DNA of 64,000 bases from contig CANLMR010000007.1 of the NCBI GenBank assembly GCA_947492185.1, forward strand, positions 83,891-147,890, read 5' to 3'. The DNA comes from an uncultured Tenacibaculum sp. (GTDB lineage Bacteria > Bacteroidota > Bacteroidia > Flavobacteriales > Flavobacteriaceae). Positions 53,130-61,912 of this stretch are shown one piece after another. Both the position numbers and the translations under genes were made by a program. The notes below the pieces were generated by a model. It saw only the letters and a program-made list of their open reading frames with translations, ran no database searches and had not been told where the DNA came from. Numbering within the stretch: position 1 is the first letter of the stretch; each line of letters begins with the position of its first letter.

Positions 53130-53792
53130 TTACTCTACAATTACTCCATCTTTCATTTTTAAAGTTCGATCTGCCATTTCAGCTAATTCTTTATTATGAG
53201 TCACTAGGACAAATGTTTGCCCAAATTCATCTCTAAGTTTAAAGAAAAGCTCGTGTAAATTTTCTGCAGAATTAGAATCTAAATTTCCAGAAGGCTCATC
53301 AGCAAAAATTACAGACGGATTATTAATTAAAGCTCTTGCAACTGCAACGCGTTGTTGTTCTCCACCAGAAAGTTCGTTAGGTTTATGGTTAATTCGATGA
53401 GACAATCCTAAGAAATTTAATAGTTCTTTAGCTCGTTTTTCTACTTCTACTTTTGTTTTTTTAGCAATAAATGCTGGAATACATACATTTTCAAGAGCTG
53501 TAAACTCTGGAAGTAATTGATGAAACTGAAAAATAAAACCTATATGCTGATTTCGGAAAGCTGATATTTCTTTATCCTTAAGTCCTTTAATTACTGTGTT
53601 ATTTATAGATAGTTCATACGGAACATCTATTTCAGGTTTATCTAAAGTACCCAATATTTGTAATAAAGTTGTTTTTCCTGCTCCAGATGGACCAACAATA
53701 GCAACGATTTCACCTTTTTTAATGTGTAAATCTACGCCTTTTAAAACCTCAACTTCTCCGTAGTGTTTATGTATGTTTTTTCCAGTAATCAT
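53130..53792 (-). CDS. LolD-like ABC transporter ATP-binding protein
   Basis: A 220-residue ABC ATPase from the ATG at 53792; an earlier in-frame ATG at 53858 would overlap the terminator hairpin and add an unrelated hydrophobic N-terminus. Motifs are Walker [11 protein letters not shown]-loop [25 protein letters not shown], signature [15 protein letters not shown], Walker [14 protein letters not shown] and H-loop LVTHNKELA. The MacB/LolD class drives lipoprotein release or MacB-like transport from the inner membrane. No permease gene is adjacent; the partner is elsewhere. Confidence 0.92.
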   Translation of the reverse strand: MITGKNIHKHYGEVEVLKGVDLHIKKGEIVAIVGPSGAGKTTLLQILGTLDKPEIDVPYELSINNTVIKGLKDKEISAFRNQHIGFIFQFHQLLPEFTALENVCIPAFIAKKTKVEVEKRAKELLNFLGLSHRINHKPNELSGGEQQRVAVARALINNPSVIFADEPSGNLDSNSAENLHELFFKLRDEFGQTFVLVTHNKELAEMADRTLKMKDGVIVE

Positions 53793-53817
53793 AGTAAAGA
53801 TTAAGATGTACGAATGT

Positions 53818-53856
53818 AAAAAAAAGAAATCAGACAAGTAGAACTTATCTGATTTC
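53818..53856 (-). terminator. terminator of the DUF5916 gene on the minus strand
   Basis: On the minus strand GAAATCAGATAAGT and ACTTGTCTGATTTC form a 14-bp stem with a TCT loop and one G-U wobble, followed by eight T (complement of 53818-53825). The wobble pairs only on the minus strand, confirming direction. Confidence 0.88.
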
Positions 53857-53879
53857 AATAAACAAAACTAATTATTAAT

Positions 53880-56381
53880 TTAAAACAATACGTTTTTAAT
53901 ATCATTATAATCGATGAAATATACTAGACGTAAAGAGAATGTATGCATCATAGATTCATCAAATAAGCGATCTATATTTTCTGTGAAACTAATGTCTGCT
54001 GGTGCAAAAGTAGAACTTGGGTTAATCGAGTTACGATAAAAAGCAATCAATTGACTTCCTGGTGCAAATTGCCAGAAATAATTTAAATCTAAATTCCAGC
54101 TATTAAAATTTCTATTATAATCTCCAGTAAAAGTTGTTGGTATCAACTGTCCGTTATTTGTATCTAAACTAAAAAGTTGATCTTTGTATGGTACTTTACT
54201 CCAATTATGTCTAAATGATAATGATAAAGAAGAGTTTGTGTTAAAACTATATTTTCCTGAAACAGTGTTTTCGTAAGTCGTTCTATCTCTTTCTCCAAAA
54301 ATAATATCACCATTATTACTATCAATATACCCTAAATCATTATCCACTTGTTGATATCGGAAAGAATAGTTTAAAGAGAATTGATTGTTAAAACGGTAAC
54401 GAGGTCCAACTCTAAATCCGTAAGAATTTTTAGGAATTCCTTTAAAGAACGTGTAATACCAGTTGTAATCTAAAGCAAGTTTTTTTCTATAATCTGTAGA
54501 TCCCCAGTGGTTTATGTTTAGTCGCATTGGTCTTTCAAAGAAAATACCTGAAGTACTTCCTTGTCTCGGTTCAAAGAAATCTTTGGCAGTAGATCTGAAA
54601 TTAAGATTACCTCCGAAGTTAAAACGATTTCTGGTTTCTGACCAAAAAGATAACCCTGTACTTGTATTTGTATATACTCCGGACTTGTGTAGAAAATTAA
54701 CATTATACCACCAATTAACTCCAAAGCTATTGAATATTCCAAGAGGTTTTAATTGTCTGTAACCAGTAAAACCATAAATAGTTTGTTCATTATTGCTAAA
54801 TAAAATTCCCATATCATTTGGATTAAAATCTTTGTTTTCAAAATTATATCCAATTTCCCAACGCCATTTTCCAGACTGTCTTCCTATACTAGTATCAAAA
54901 CTATATCCAGGAGTAGTTTCAGTTGGGTCATCACTAATATGTGTAGCTCTAAAACTACCATCAATATTATATGTGCTTGATTTATCTTCTACATGCCATA
55001 AAAGTCCAGTAGCATTAGCATCTCTAAACCTTCCATCTCTTGTGACATTTGTATTAATTAAAGTAATAGATGAGTTTTGATTAAACTGTTTATCTAATAC
55101 CATAATATTATAGTTAGCGAAAGGTTCTGTGGTAACTTTATATTGGTTTTTTGTAGTTACAACATCTGCACCAATTTGAGTTTGTTCTGTACGTTCCACC
55201 GTAGCTTCAGTTTTTTCTGTAATAGCATTGAAGAATCCAATTCCTAAACCATCTTTGGTTCTACCAGAAATTTTAATAGCATTTAACATTTGAACTTTAG
55301 TTGGGTAGTCAACTATTTCTTCATTTACTTTTTTACCGTTAACAAAATCATCATCGTTTTGTAAGTTTCCTCCAGAATTGAACTGGTCAGTAGGAAAACC
55401 ACCAATTCTCCTAGAATAGAATAATCGACCCTTAGTAAATAGTTCTGTTCCTTCAGTGAAAAACTGACGTTGCTCTGTAAATTGTTGTTCAAAAGGACCT
55501 AAATTTAATTGTACATCATCAAATCCAACCTGACTAAAATCTGGTATAAGTGTAGCGTCTAATGTGAAGTTTTCCGAAAGTCCATATTTTACATCCATCC
55601 CAACACTCCAATCAGCTATGGTATGATTTCCTTCCGTTGTTGTAATTACAGAAGCATATGGGTATAAGTTTAAACGAGTAGGAGGAGAGATGTTTCTAAA
55701 ATTTTCAATTATCCCATCGTATTGTGTCCATCTTCCAACAGTATTATCAATATGATTCCAGGTATATCTGGTATTAATATTTCTAACTTCTCTGTGAAAG
55801 TTCATTCCCCAAGATTGTACATCATTGTTAGCAAAGCGTAATGCACGATATGGAATTTTAATTTCAACAACCCAACCAAACTCTGTAATTTTAAAATCAC
55901 TATCCCAAACTGCGCTCCAATTATAATCTTCATTATTCCCGTTTGATACTTTAGAATCGATTTGTACTCCAGATGCAGTAACAATAAACATTACAGGATT
56001 TTGTCCATCATCAATAGGATTGATCATTGCCATGAAAAAATCTGAATTCCCAAAATTGTCTCGATTGGTAAATTCAGCTGGGATTTTCGATGGATTTGGA
56101 TCTAGCATTTTTGCAGAAATATATACGGCGTTATCATCATATGCTAGTTTAACTTCTGTTTTATAGTCAGCCAATTCAGCAACTCCATTATCTGGTCTTA
56201 ATTGAACAAAATTATTAGCAACAGGAGTATTTTTCCAAGCATCATCATTTAAGTCTCCATCAATTTTTGGAGGAGTTGAGGTTCTAGTAGCGTTTAATTT
56301 TTTTCTATTTTGATTTACTTGACTTTGAACAAAAAATACACTCAATAAAGTAAATAGCAGGAGTAGACGATAGCTTTTCAT
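53880..56381 (-). CDS. DUF5916 outer-membrane protein with CBM9-like N-terminal domain (second copy)
   Basis: An 833-residue exported protein. The start at 56381 gives the signal peptide MKSYRLLLLFTLLSVFFVQSQ; an ATG at 56423 is unlikely. Residues about 30-220 are CBM9/DOMON-like (RTSTPPKIDGDLNDDAWKNTPVANNFVQLRP, SDFFMAMINP, WNAVWDSDFK). The remainder is DUF5916: LIPDFSQVGFDDVQLNLGPFEQQFTEQRQFFTEGTELFTKGRLFYSRRIGG, then barrel-like strands ending IDYNDIKNVLF. It resembles the 717-residue member at 10325-12478 but is longer. An outer-membrane barrel is inferred; the function is unknown. Confidence 0.85.
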   Translation of the reverse strand: MKSYRLLLLFTLLSVFFVQSQVNQNRKKLNATRTSTPPKIDGDLNDDAWKNTPVANNFVQLRPDNGVAELADYKTEVKLAYDDNAVYISAKMLDPNPSKIPAEFTNRDNFGNSDFFMAMINPIDDGQNPVMFIVTASGVQIDSKVSNGNNEDYNWSAVWDSDFKITEFGWVVEIKIPYRALRFANNDVQSWGMNFHREVRNINTRYTWNHIDNTVGRWTQYDGIIENFRNISPPTRLNLYPYASVITTTEGNHTIADWSVGMDVKYGLSENFTLDATLIPDFSQVGFDDVQLNLGPFEQQFTEQRQFFTEGTELFTKGRLFYSRRIGGFPTDQFNSGGNLQNDDDFVNGKKVNEEIVDYPTKVQMLNAIKISGRTKDGLGIGFFNAITEKTEATVERTEQTQIGADVVTTKNQYKVTTEPFANYNIMVLDKQFNQNSSITLINTNVTRDGRFRDANATGLLWHVEDKSSTYNIDGSFRATHISDDPTETTPGYSFDTSIGRQSGKWRWEIGYNFENKDFNPNDMGILFSNNEQTIYGFTGYRQLKPLGIFNSFGVNWWYNVNFLHKSGVYTNTSTGLSFWSETRNRFNFGGNLNFRSTAKDFFEPRQGSTSGIFFERPMRLNINHWGSTDYRKKLALDYNWYYTFFKGIPKNSYGFRVGPRYRFNNQFSLNYSFRYQQVDNDLGYIDSNNGDIIFGERDRTTYENTVSGKYSFNTNSSLSLSFRHNWSKVPYKDQLFSLDTNNGQLIPTTFTGDYNRNFNSWNLDLNYFWQFAPGSQLIAFYRNSINPSSTFAPADISFTENIDRLFDESMMHTFSLRLVYFIDYNDIKNVLF

Positions 56382-56599
56382 TGAAATTTTTGATTTATGA
56401 TATAATAGTTTTTCAAATAACAATAGTAGACATGTTTCTATATCTAGAATTGTAAATTCTTGTTAATTACAGTAAAGACCTGTTAAATTTTGGAGTGTTA
56501 CATTTTTTGTGAACGATGTTTCTTAAAAAAGAGTTAAAAAATAGTTGAATATGATGATTTTTTAATGTGATAAAGCATCGGTAGTTTCGTTTGAATTCG

Positions 56600-56607
56600 T
56601 ATTTTTG
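56600..56607 (+). promoter_or_regulatory. sucC -7 element (TATTTTTG)
   Basis: TATTTTTG matches TAnnTTTG 24 nt before the sucC ATG at 56632. The -33 region has no clear TTG. A TTG within this element at 56605 could be mistaken for a start codon. Confidence 0.5.
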
Positions 56608-56631
56608 TTCGACTTTAAAAATTCATATCGA

Positions 56632-57828
56632 ATGAACTTACACGAATATCAAGGTAAAGAAATATTAAGTAGTTTTGGCGTTCGCACACAACGCGGTATA
56701 GTTGCAAGTACTCCAGAAGAAGCAGTTGCTGCAGCAAAAAAGTTAACTGAAGAAACAGGAACTGGTTGGCATGTAATTAAAGCTCAAATTCACGCAGGTG
56801 GTCGTGGAAAAGGAGGAGGAGTTAAGTTAGCTAAAAATTTAGACGAAGTTAAAAGCATCTCTAATGATATTATTGGAATGATGTTAATTACACCTCAAAC
56901 ATCTGCAGAAGGAAAATTAGTAAATCAAGTATTAATTGCTGAAGATGTTTACTATCCTGGTGATAGCGAGCCTAATGAATTTTATATGTCGGTTTTATTA
57001 AACCGTTCTACTGGTAGAAATATGATTATGTATTCTACTGAAGGAGGTATGGATATTGAAGCAGTTGCTGAAGAAACTCCACACTTAATTTTTACAGAAG
57101 AAGTTGATCCAGGTACTGGTTTATTACCATTCCAAGCTCGTAAAATTGCTTTTAACTTAGGTTTAAGTGGTGGAGCAATGAAAGAAATGGTGAAATTTGT
57201 AACTGCATTATATACGGCTTATGTAAAGTCTGATTCTGCATTATTTGAAATTAATCCAGTATTAAAAACATCTGATGATAAAATTTTAGCAGTTGATGCT
57301 AAAGTAACATTAGATGAAAATGCATTATATCGCCATAAAGATTACGCTGAAATGCGTGATGAGCGTGAAGAGAATCCAATTGAAGTTGAAGCTAAAGCTG
57401 CTGGATTAAACTATGTTGATTTAGATGGAAATGTAGGTTGTATGGTAAACGGAGCTGGATTAGCAATGGGAACTATGGATTTAATTAAACAAGCTGGTGG
57501 AGATCCTGCTAACTTTTTAGATGTTGGAGGAACTGCTGATGCAAAGCGTGTTGAAACTGCTTTTGGAATTATTCTAAAAGATCCTAATGTAAAAGCAATT
57601 TTAGTAAACATCTTTGGAGGAATCGTTCGTTGTGATCGTGTAGCTCAAGGAGTTGTTGACGCATATAAGAACATGGGAGATAGAATTAATGTTCCAATTA
57701 TTTGTCGTTTACAAGGAACTAATGCTAAAGAAGCAAAAGAATTAATCGATAACAGCGGAATGGAAATTATTTCAGCTACTGAATTCCAAGAAGCTGCTGA
57801 TAAAGTTGGAGAAGTATTAAAAGCATAA
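56632..57828 (+). CDS. sucC: succinyl-CoA ligase, ADP-forming, beta subunit
   Basis: SucC pairs with SucD to make succinate and ATP from succinyl-CoA in the TCA cycle. From the ATG at 56632 it has 398 residues and starts [17 protein letters not shown], the normal family N-terminus. Its ATP-grasp domain has [22 protein letters not shown] (about 42-63) and [13 protein letters not shown] (about 204). The C-terminal ligase domain shows [38 protein letters not shown] and [11 protein letters not shown]. No sucD is adjacent; it must lie elsewhere. A terminator follows. Confidence 0.97.
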   Translation: MNLHEYQGKEILSSFGVRTQRGIVASTPEEAVAAAKKLTEETGTGWHVIKAQIHAGGRGKGGGVKLAKNLDEVKSISNDIIGMMLITPQTSAEGKLVNQVLIAEDVYYPGDSEPNEFYMSVLLNRSTGRNMIMYSTEGGMDIEAVAEETPHLIFTEEVDPGTGLLPFQARKIAFNLGLSGGAMKEMVKFVTALYTAYVKSDSALFEINPVLKTSDDKILAVDAKVTLDENALYRHKDYAEMRDEREENPIEVEAKAAGLNYVDLDGNVGCMVNGAGLAMGTMDLIKQAGGDPANFLDVGGTADAKRVETAFGIILKDPNVKAILVNIFGGIVRCDRVAQGVVDAYKNMGDRINVPIICRLQGTNAKEAKELIDNSGMEIISATEFQEAADKVGEVLKA

Positions 57829-57865
57829 TACTAACCAATGTAAATTAATTCTTACTTAAATATAG

Positions 57866-57897
57866 AAAGTCTACTTTGAAAAAAGTAGGCTTTTTTT
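57866..57897 (+). terminator. terminator of sucC
   Basis: Stem AAAGTCTACTTT / AAAGTAGGCTTT with one U-G wobble and a GAAA loop, followed by seven T. Confidence 0.88.
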
Positions 57898-58115
57898 ATG
57901 CTATATATTTAATAATGCATAAAGTTTCCTATTAATCTGATGTTTCAGCGGTAATGAAGAAAGTATTTTATATTAAAAATATTTAATAGTTTGTTTTATA
58001 GGTGTTTATGAAAATGTTACTGATTTTCATATTACAAACATTAAAGGAACATTTATATAACTATTGTTTTTGGTTTTCATAAGTGTTTCATAACGTTTAG
58101 GTTGGAGGTTTAAAA

Positions 58116-58139
58116 TACATTTGTAGTGATTTGCAAATC
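58116..58139 (+). promoter_or_regulatory. twin gene 1 promoter: TACATTTG, 4 nt, palindrome GATTTGCAAATC
   Basis: An exact TAnnTTTG element at 58116-58123 is followed after TAGT by the perfect 12-bp palindrome GATTTGCAAATC (58128-58139). The palindrome would cover the start of transcription. A TTTAG at 58096-58100 is a weak -33 candidate. The same arrangement, with the same 4-nt spacer, occurs before the paralogue. Confidence 0.55.
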
Positions 58140-58191
58140 GAAGTATAAACTTAAAATTAAAAAACTTTTAACCCCTCGAAAAACAAACACT

Positions 58192-58533
58192 ATGAAATCA
58201 ATCAAATTTGTATTAGTAGCAACTCTAATTATGTTTAGTAACATAGTTTTTGCTAACCCGAACCCAACTGAAGACAACGTTAAAATGACTGTTATTGCAA
58301 AGCAAATAGCGAAGTTATTAGAGAATCCTAGTTTTCCTATTAAAAGGAATTCATTTATTACTGTAAAGTTTACGGTAAATAATAATAACGAAATTGTGGT
58401 ATTATCTGTGGAAGCAGAGCACAATAAAGATGTTATTGAAGAATATATAAAATCTCGATTAAATTATAAAAAATTAAAGAATCACGTAAAAACAAGTGTT
58501 TATACTTTACCTATTAAAATGGTTTCTTTGTAA
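58192..58533 (+). CDS. small secreted protein, twin 1 (possible TonB-C-like fold)
   Basis: A 113-residue protein from the ATG at 58192, chosen because MKSIKFVLVATLIMFSNIVFA is a signal peptide and matches its paralogue. The mature domain reads VIAKQIAKLLENPSFP, then VKFTVNNNNEIVVLSVEAE, IKSRLNYKKL and YTLPIKMVSL. This strand-helix-strand order loosely resembles a TonB C-terminal domain, but no membrane anchor is present, and I assign no function. The paralogue at 59064-59408 is about 55-60% similar. A terminator follows. Confidence 0.65.
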   Translation: MKSIKFVLVATLIMFSNIVFANPNPTEDNVKMTVIAKQIAKLLENPSFPIKRNSFITVKFTVNNNNEIVVLSVEAEHNKDVIEEYIKSRLNYKKLKNHVKTSVYTLPIKMVSL

Positions 58534-58557
58534 TTGAGAATTTTATAAAATTAAATA

Positions 58558-58585
58558 AAGACTCACCCTTGTGGTGAGTTTTTTA
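58558..58585 (+). terminator. terminator of twin gene 1
   Basis: A 7-bp stem ACTCACC / GGTGAGT with loop CTTGT is followed by TTTTT. Confidence 0.82.
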
Positions 58586-58969
58586 TTGAAAAATATTCAT
58601 CATTTTGTCTTTTTTTAGTTTTTTTATTTGTAAAATGCTTTTTTAGAGTGTTTTTTTGATTTAAATTCAATGAAAACATATTTATACAACGTTTTCGATA
58701 ATTTTAAATGTTAACAAATAGTTTTTTTAATGTAAATTAATTGTAAATTATTAATTTAAAGGTTTTAGTAAATAGTAGCTACTTCAATAAAAAAAGAATC
58801 CGAATTTTAACATATATCCATTTTTATTTCAATCTTATTTGAAGATTAATAAAAACTGATTTTACACATTTTATTAGCTGATAAAAAAGATAGCAACTAT
58901 AGCGTTTTCGTTAGTAACCATAGGAGTTTTTGTTAATTTTTAGATAACATACTTATCAATAATCGCTTG

Positions 58970-58993
58970 TAATTTTACATCGTCTTGCAAGAC
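58970..58993 (+). promoter_or_regulatory. twin gene 2 promoter: TAATTTTA, 4 nt, palindrome GTCTTGCAAGAC
   Basis: TAATTTTA (58970-58977), a degenerate -7, is followed after CATC by the perfect 12-bp palindrome GTCTTGCAAGAC (58982-58993). The TTGCAA core and the 4-nt spacing match the region ahead of twin 1. Confidence 0.5.
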
Positions 58994-59063
58994 TATTAGG
59001 ATCAATATAAACGAAAGTTGTTTAAAATAAATATAAACACATAAACAGTAAAAAACGATCACT

Positions 59064-59408
59064 ATGAAATCAATTAAAATTTTATTAGTAGCTGTCTTAA
59101 TCGCGTTCAGTAACACGGTTTCAGCAAATGAAAAGACCCCAGGAGATGATAAGGTAAAAGTTTCTGTATTATCTAAAGAGATTCAGAAATTACTAGCGAA
59201 TCCAAATTTTCCAGTAGAGCAAAACTTCTTTGTTAAAGTTAAGCTTACAGTGAATAATAATAATGAGATAGTAGTTTTATCTGTAGACACAGAAGGAGAT
59301 ATAGAAACTATTTCTACTTTTATAAAATCTAGATTAAATTATAAAAAGTTAATAAGTAAAACGAAGAAGAAGGTGTATATAGTACCTGTTAAAATGATTT
59401 CTTTATAG
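59064..59408 (+). CDS. small secreted protein, twin 2 (possible TonB-C-like fold)
   Basis: A 114-residue protein paralogous to the one at 58192. Its signal peptide is MKSIKILLVAVLIAFSNTVSA. The mature domain has VLSKEIQKLLANPNFP, VKLTVNNNNEIVVLSVDTE, IKSRLNYKKL and YIVPVKMISL, matching twin 1 nearly position by position. DNA around the start codon is also conserved (cactatgaaatcaat). The function is unknown. It shares the promoter/palindrome layout of twin 1 and is followed by a bidirectional terminator. Confidence 0.65.
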   Translation: MKSIKILLVAVLIAFSNTVSANEKTPGDDKVKVSVLSKEIQKLLANPNFPVEQNFFVKVKLTVNNNNEIVVLSVDTEGDIETISTFIKSRLNYKKLISKTKKKVYIVPVKMISL

Positions 59409-59433
59409 GTTATTTGTAAATTTATAAGAATTT

Positions 59434-59464
59434 AAAAAGGATGCTGTTTAGCATCCTTTTTTTT
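59434..59464. terminator. bidirectional terminator between twin gene 2 and the L-domain lipoprotein gene
   Basis: An 11-bp stem AAAAAGGATGC / GCATCCTTTTT with a TGTTTA loop, with T runs in both directions, between convergent genes. Its right arm touches the stop of the minus-strand gene. Confidence 0.88.
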
Positions 59465-60635
59465 ATTGAGTACATTTTCCGTCTTGTATTTCCTGAAAGG
59501 TTGGATTGAATCCGTTATACTGGAAGAAAATTTTATTACTGTTTAGAGTTTGTAAAACATCAATAATTGAACAGTAATTTATAAGTTGATCATTACCTTC
59601 AAAGTGAATTTTATTAACTTCAGTAATTGTATTTAAAGCACCTATATCTACTAACGAAGTATTGTCGATAATATATACATCTGCTTTAACACTGTTTAAT
59701 TTACCAAAACCGTCCAAAGAGGTAAGTTTTGAATTATTCATTATACTTAGACTTCCAGAAGTTTCTAAATTTTTAAATCCATTAATATTTTCTAGTTCAC
59801 TGTTTTCACGAATTGACAATTCATTAGTTTTATTTAGAATTTTAAAACTGTTATCGAAGTTAGTCACTTTAAGCCCAACAAACTCAATTCCATTTCCACG
59901 ATCTTCTTCTAAATCATTACATATTTTTAGTACTTCAATAGGTGTTTCTTTTATAGTAATGCTCATTCCTGCTTGTGGACCTAATTCATAGGTGCTGGAG
60001 AAACCGCTGAAACCAATCGCAGATGATAAACTAAAATTCCCAAATATTTGTAATTTTCCTAGAGTTGTATTTGGTACAGTATTAAAACCGTTTATAATTT
60101 CTAAATTGTGATTCAAAGCTATGTAAAAGCCAATGCCATAGTTTGTTGTAGAGTTAATGTTGTTGAATCCAGTTATTCTTTTTAAATCAAAATTATACTC
60201 AATATTAATGTTATATAAACCATCGTATTCACCAAAAGTAATGTCGTTAAACCCAGTAATTTCTGATAAACTAGCATTAGAAGAAATATAAATTGAACCA
60301 ACCTTCTTAAGATTTTCAAAACTATTTAAGGTTGTTAGATTGTCACAGTTTAAAACGGTTAAACCGTTTTCGATATGAATAATTGAATTCAGAGGTTTTA
60401 AGTCCAGAATATCTACTCCATTAAAATCATGATCTAAAAGAGCGCTATCATTAACAGGTATGTCAATAATTCTTAAAGAACCTTGAATAGTTTTATATTG
60501 TTTTTCACCGAATTTATTTACGTCCTCTTGAGTTCGTAAAGTTATATCTCCGATATAAGTATCACCAATACTGTTATCGTCAGAACAGGAAACTAATGTT
60601 ATTGCTATATAACTTAAAAGGAAGAGTTTTTTCAT
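59463..60635 (-). CDS. lipoprotein with receptor L-domain-like repeats
   Basis: A 390-residue lipoprotein (lipobox LVSC, Cys17). The mature part is a run of beta-solenoid/L-domain repeats, each about 25-30 residues: KTIQGSLRIIDIP, LNSIIHIENGLTVLNCDNLTTLNSFENLKKVGSIYISSNASLSEITGFNDI, LEIINGFNTVPNTTLGKLQIFGNFSLSSAIGF, ENINGFKNLETSGSLSIMNNSKLTSLDGFGKLNSVKADVYIID. The pattern resembles the EGFR-type receptor L domain and leucine-rich repeats. It is probably surface-exposed and binding, but the ligand is unknown. It lies 5 nt after the upstream barrel gene, so they are co-transcribed. Confidence 0.78.
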   Translation of the reverse strand: MKKLFLLSYIAITLVSCSDDNSIGDTYIGDITLRTQEDVNKFGEKQYKTIQGSLRIIDIPVNDSALLDHDFNGVDILDLKPLNSIIHIENGLTVLNCDNLTTLNSFENLKKVGSIYISSNASLSEITGFNDITFGEYDGLYNINIEYNFDLKRITGFNNINSTTNYGIGFYIALNHNLEIINGFNTVPNTTLGKLQIFGNFSLSSAIGFSGFSSTYELGPQAGMSITIKETPIEVLKICNDLEEDRGNGIEFVGLKVTNFDNSFKILNKTNELSIRENSELENINGFKNLETSGSLSIMNNSKLTSLDGFGKLNSVKADVYIIDNTSLVDIGALNTITEVNKIHFEGNDQLINYCSIIDVLQTLNSNKIFFQYNGFNPTFQEIQDGKCTQ

Positions 60636-60640
60636 TGTTT

Positions 60641-61870
60641 TTAGTTTAAAAAGTTATAACCTAATTTAAGAGAAAAATTACTGTAAGTTGTACTATCTTG
60701 ATTGTCTGAATTAATAAATCTATTAGGTACATATCGAATTTCAGCACTAATTTTATTTTTAAACTCATATCCAAATCCCATTAAATAACTAATCCTAGAT
60801 TCTATAGGTATATTAGTCTCATTGTTTTCAATTTTAATTCTGAATTCTTTATTAAGGGTATTGCTAAAATTGAAACCTACATTTAAGAATATTTTACTAC
60901 TATTATTTAATAGAAAATATTTTCTTACCCCAAAAGGAAGTTCAATAGAAGAATAATTAATGTTTGTTTCTTCAGTACCAAAAATGGGAGTAGTTACTGT
61001 TTCGCCTGTACTAGGTACAGGTACAGAAACATCATATCCAATAATAATCTGACTCATATTTTTGTAACTATATGATTGATAAGTAGGCTCCGTAAATACA
61101 GAAACAGTATTATTAAAAAAGGGAAGTACATATTCAAGTTCTAAGCCAAATTGAGTAGAAAATTGAGAAGGATAATTTGTGATATTAGTCTGACCAAAAC
61201 TAACTTTACCACGTAAATTTATTTTTCCCCCTTCAGCAAGACGGCTATATGTGTAAACTTCGTTTGTGTTATTGTTACATTCGTTATAATTGATAAAATA
61301 TTCCGTAAGATCTATTTCAGTATACTTGACACTTTTTTGTTGTTCTACTTTATCACAATTAAGTTCTTCTCTTAATGTTTTCTGATAGTTTAAATTTTTT
61401 CCTAACCTACCTTTTGAATCTTTATATAATTTATATTCTAGAGGTTTAATCTCAGAATCAAATTGATAGTAAAAATATTGAACTCCTTTATCAACATATT
61501 TAAGTAATCTGGCCTTTCCATCTACAATTACTTTTAGTAATAAACTTTCTTCTTTATAGTTTGTTATTCTTGAATTGGTTAATTCCTTTAAATTTTTGGA
61601 ATACCTATCAATAAGTACATTGTGTCTTTCTAAAAGTAATTTTCCTTTAAGATAAACTTTACTTAATGATTTTTCAGTAATCGTACTAATCTTGCTATTT
61701 TCTTCAAGTTTATATTTTATTTCAGATGGAATTCCATACCAATCTTCATTTTTAATTAAACATTCAATTTTATTACCTTCAGTTGTAATAAAATACCCTT
61801 TTTCAAATTTAGTTTGTGCATAAATAGTACATGAAGTTAATAGCACTACAAGAGCTAGTATCTTTTTCAT
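60641..61870 (-). CDS. outer-membrane beta-barrel protein
   Basis: A 409-residue exported protein with signal peptide MKKILALVVLLTSCTIYAQ. The N-terminal half contains a conserved module, FEKGYFITTEGNKIECLIKNEDWYGIPSEIKYKL, found in many flavobacterial proteins. The C-terminal half is a porin-like barrel with alternating strands (QFGLELEYVLPFFNNTVSVFTEPTYQSYSYKN, SAEIRYVPNRF) and ends with LKLGYNFLN, an outer-membrane insertion signal. The cargo or ligand is unknown. It is followed 5 nt later by the L-domain lipoprotein gene, which suggests an outer-membrane partner pair. Confidence 0.8.
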   Translation of the reverse strand: MKKILALVVLLTSCTIYAQTKFEKGYFITTEGNKIECLIKNEDWYGIPSEIKYKLEENSKISTITEKSLSKVYLKGKLLLERHNVLIDRYSKNLKELTNSRITNYKEESLLLKVIVDGKARLLKYVDKGVQYFYYQFDSEIKPLEYKLYKDSKGRLGKNLNYQKTLREELNCDKVEQQKSVKYTEIDLTEYFINYNECNNNTNEVYTYSRLAEGGKINLRGKVSFGQTNITNYPSQFSTQFGLELEYVLPFFNNTVSVFTEPTYQSYSYKNMSQIIIGYDVSVPVPSTGETVTTPIFGTEETNINYSSIELPFGVRKYFLLNNSSKIFLNVGFNFSNTLNKEFRIKIENNETNIPIESRISYLMGFGYEFKNKISAEIRYVPNRFINSDNQDSTTYSNFSLKLGYNFLN

Positions 61871-61912
61871 AATTTTTATTTTTTTTAATTTTTGGGCAAA
61901 TATAGAAAAAAA

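Larger units (their letters stand above)
57829..58191. other. intergenic region: sucC terminator, then promoter and palindrome of the first twin gene
   Basis: About 360 bases without a gene. The left part holds the sucC terminator (57866-57897). The right part holds the TACATTTG -7 element and the GATTTGCAAATC palindrome of the downstream secreted-protein gene. The middle (about 57900-58110) is A+T-rich and shows no structure to me. Confidence 0.6.
58534..59063. other. 530-bp intergenic region between the twin genes
   Basis: It holds the first twin's terminator (58558-58585), a small inverted repeat AATCTT-ATTTG-AAGATT (58831-58847), the 10-bp palindrome AGTAGCTACT near 58775, and the promoter/palindrome of the second twin near 58970-58993. 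The rest is very A+T-rich with no gene-like reading frame. I see no tRNA or riboswitch. Confidence 0.55.
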
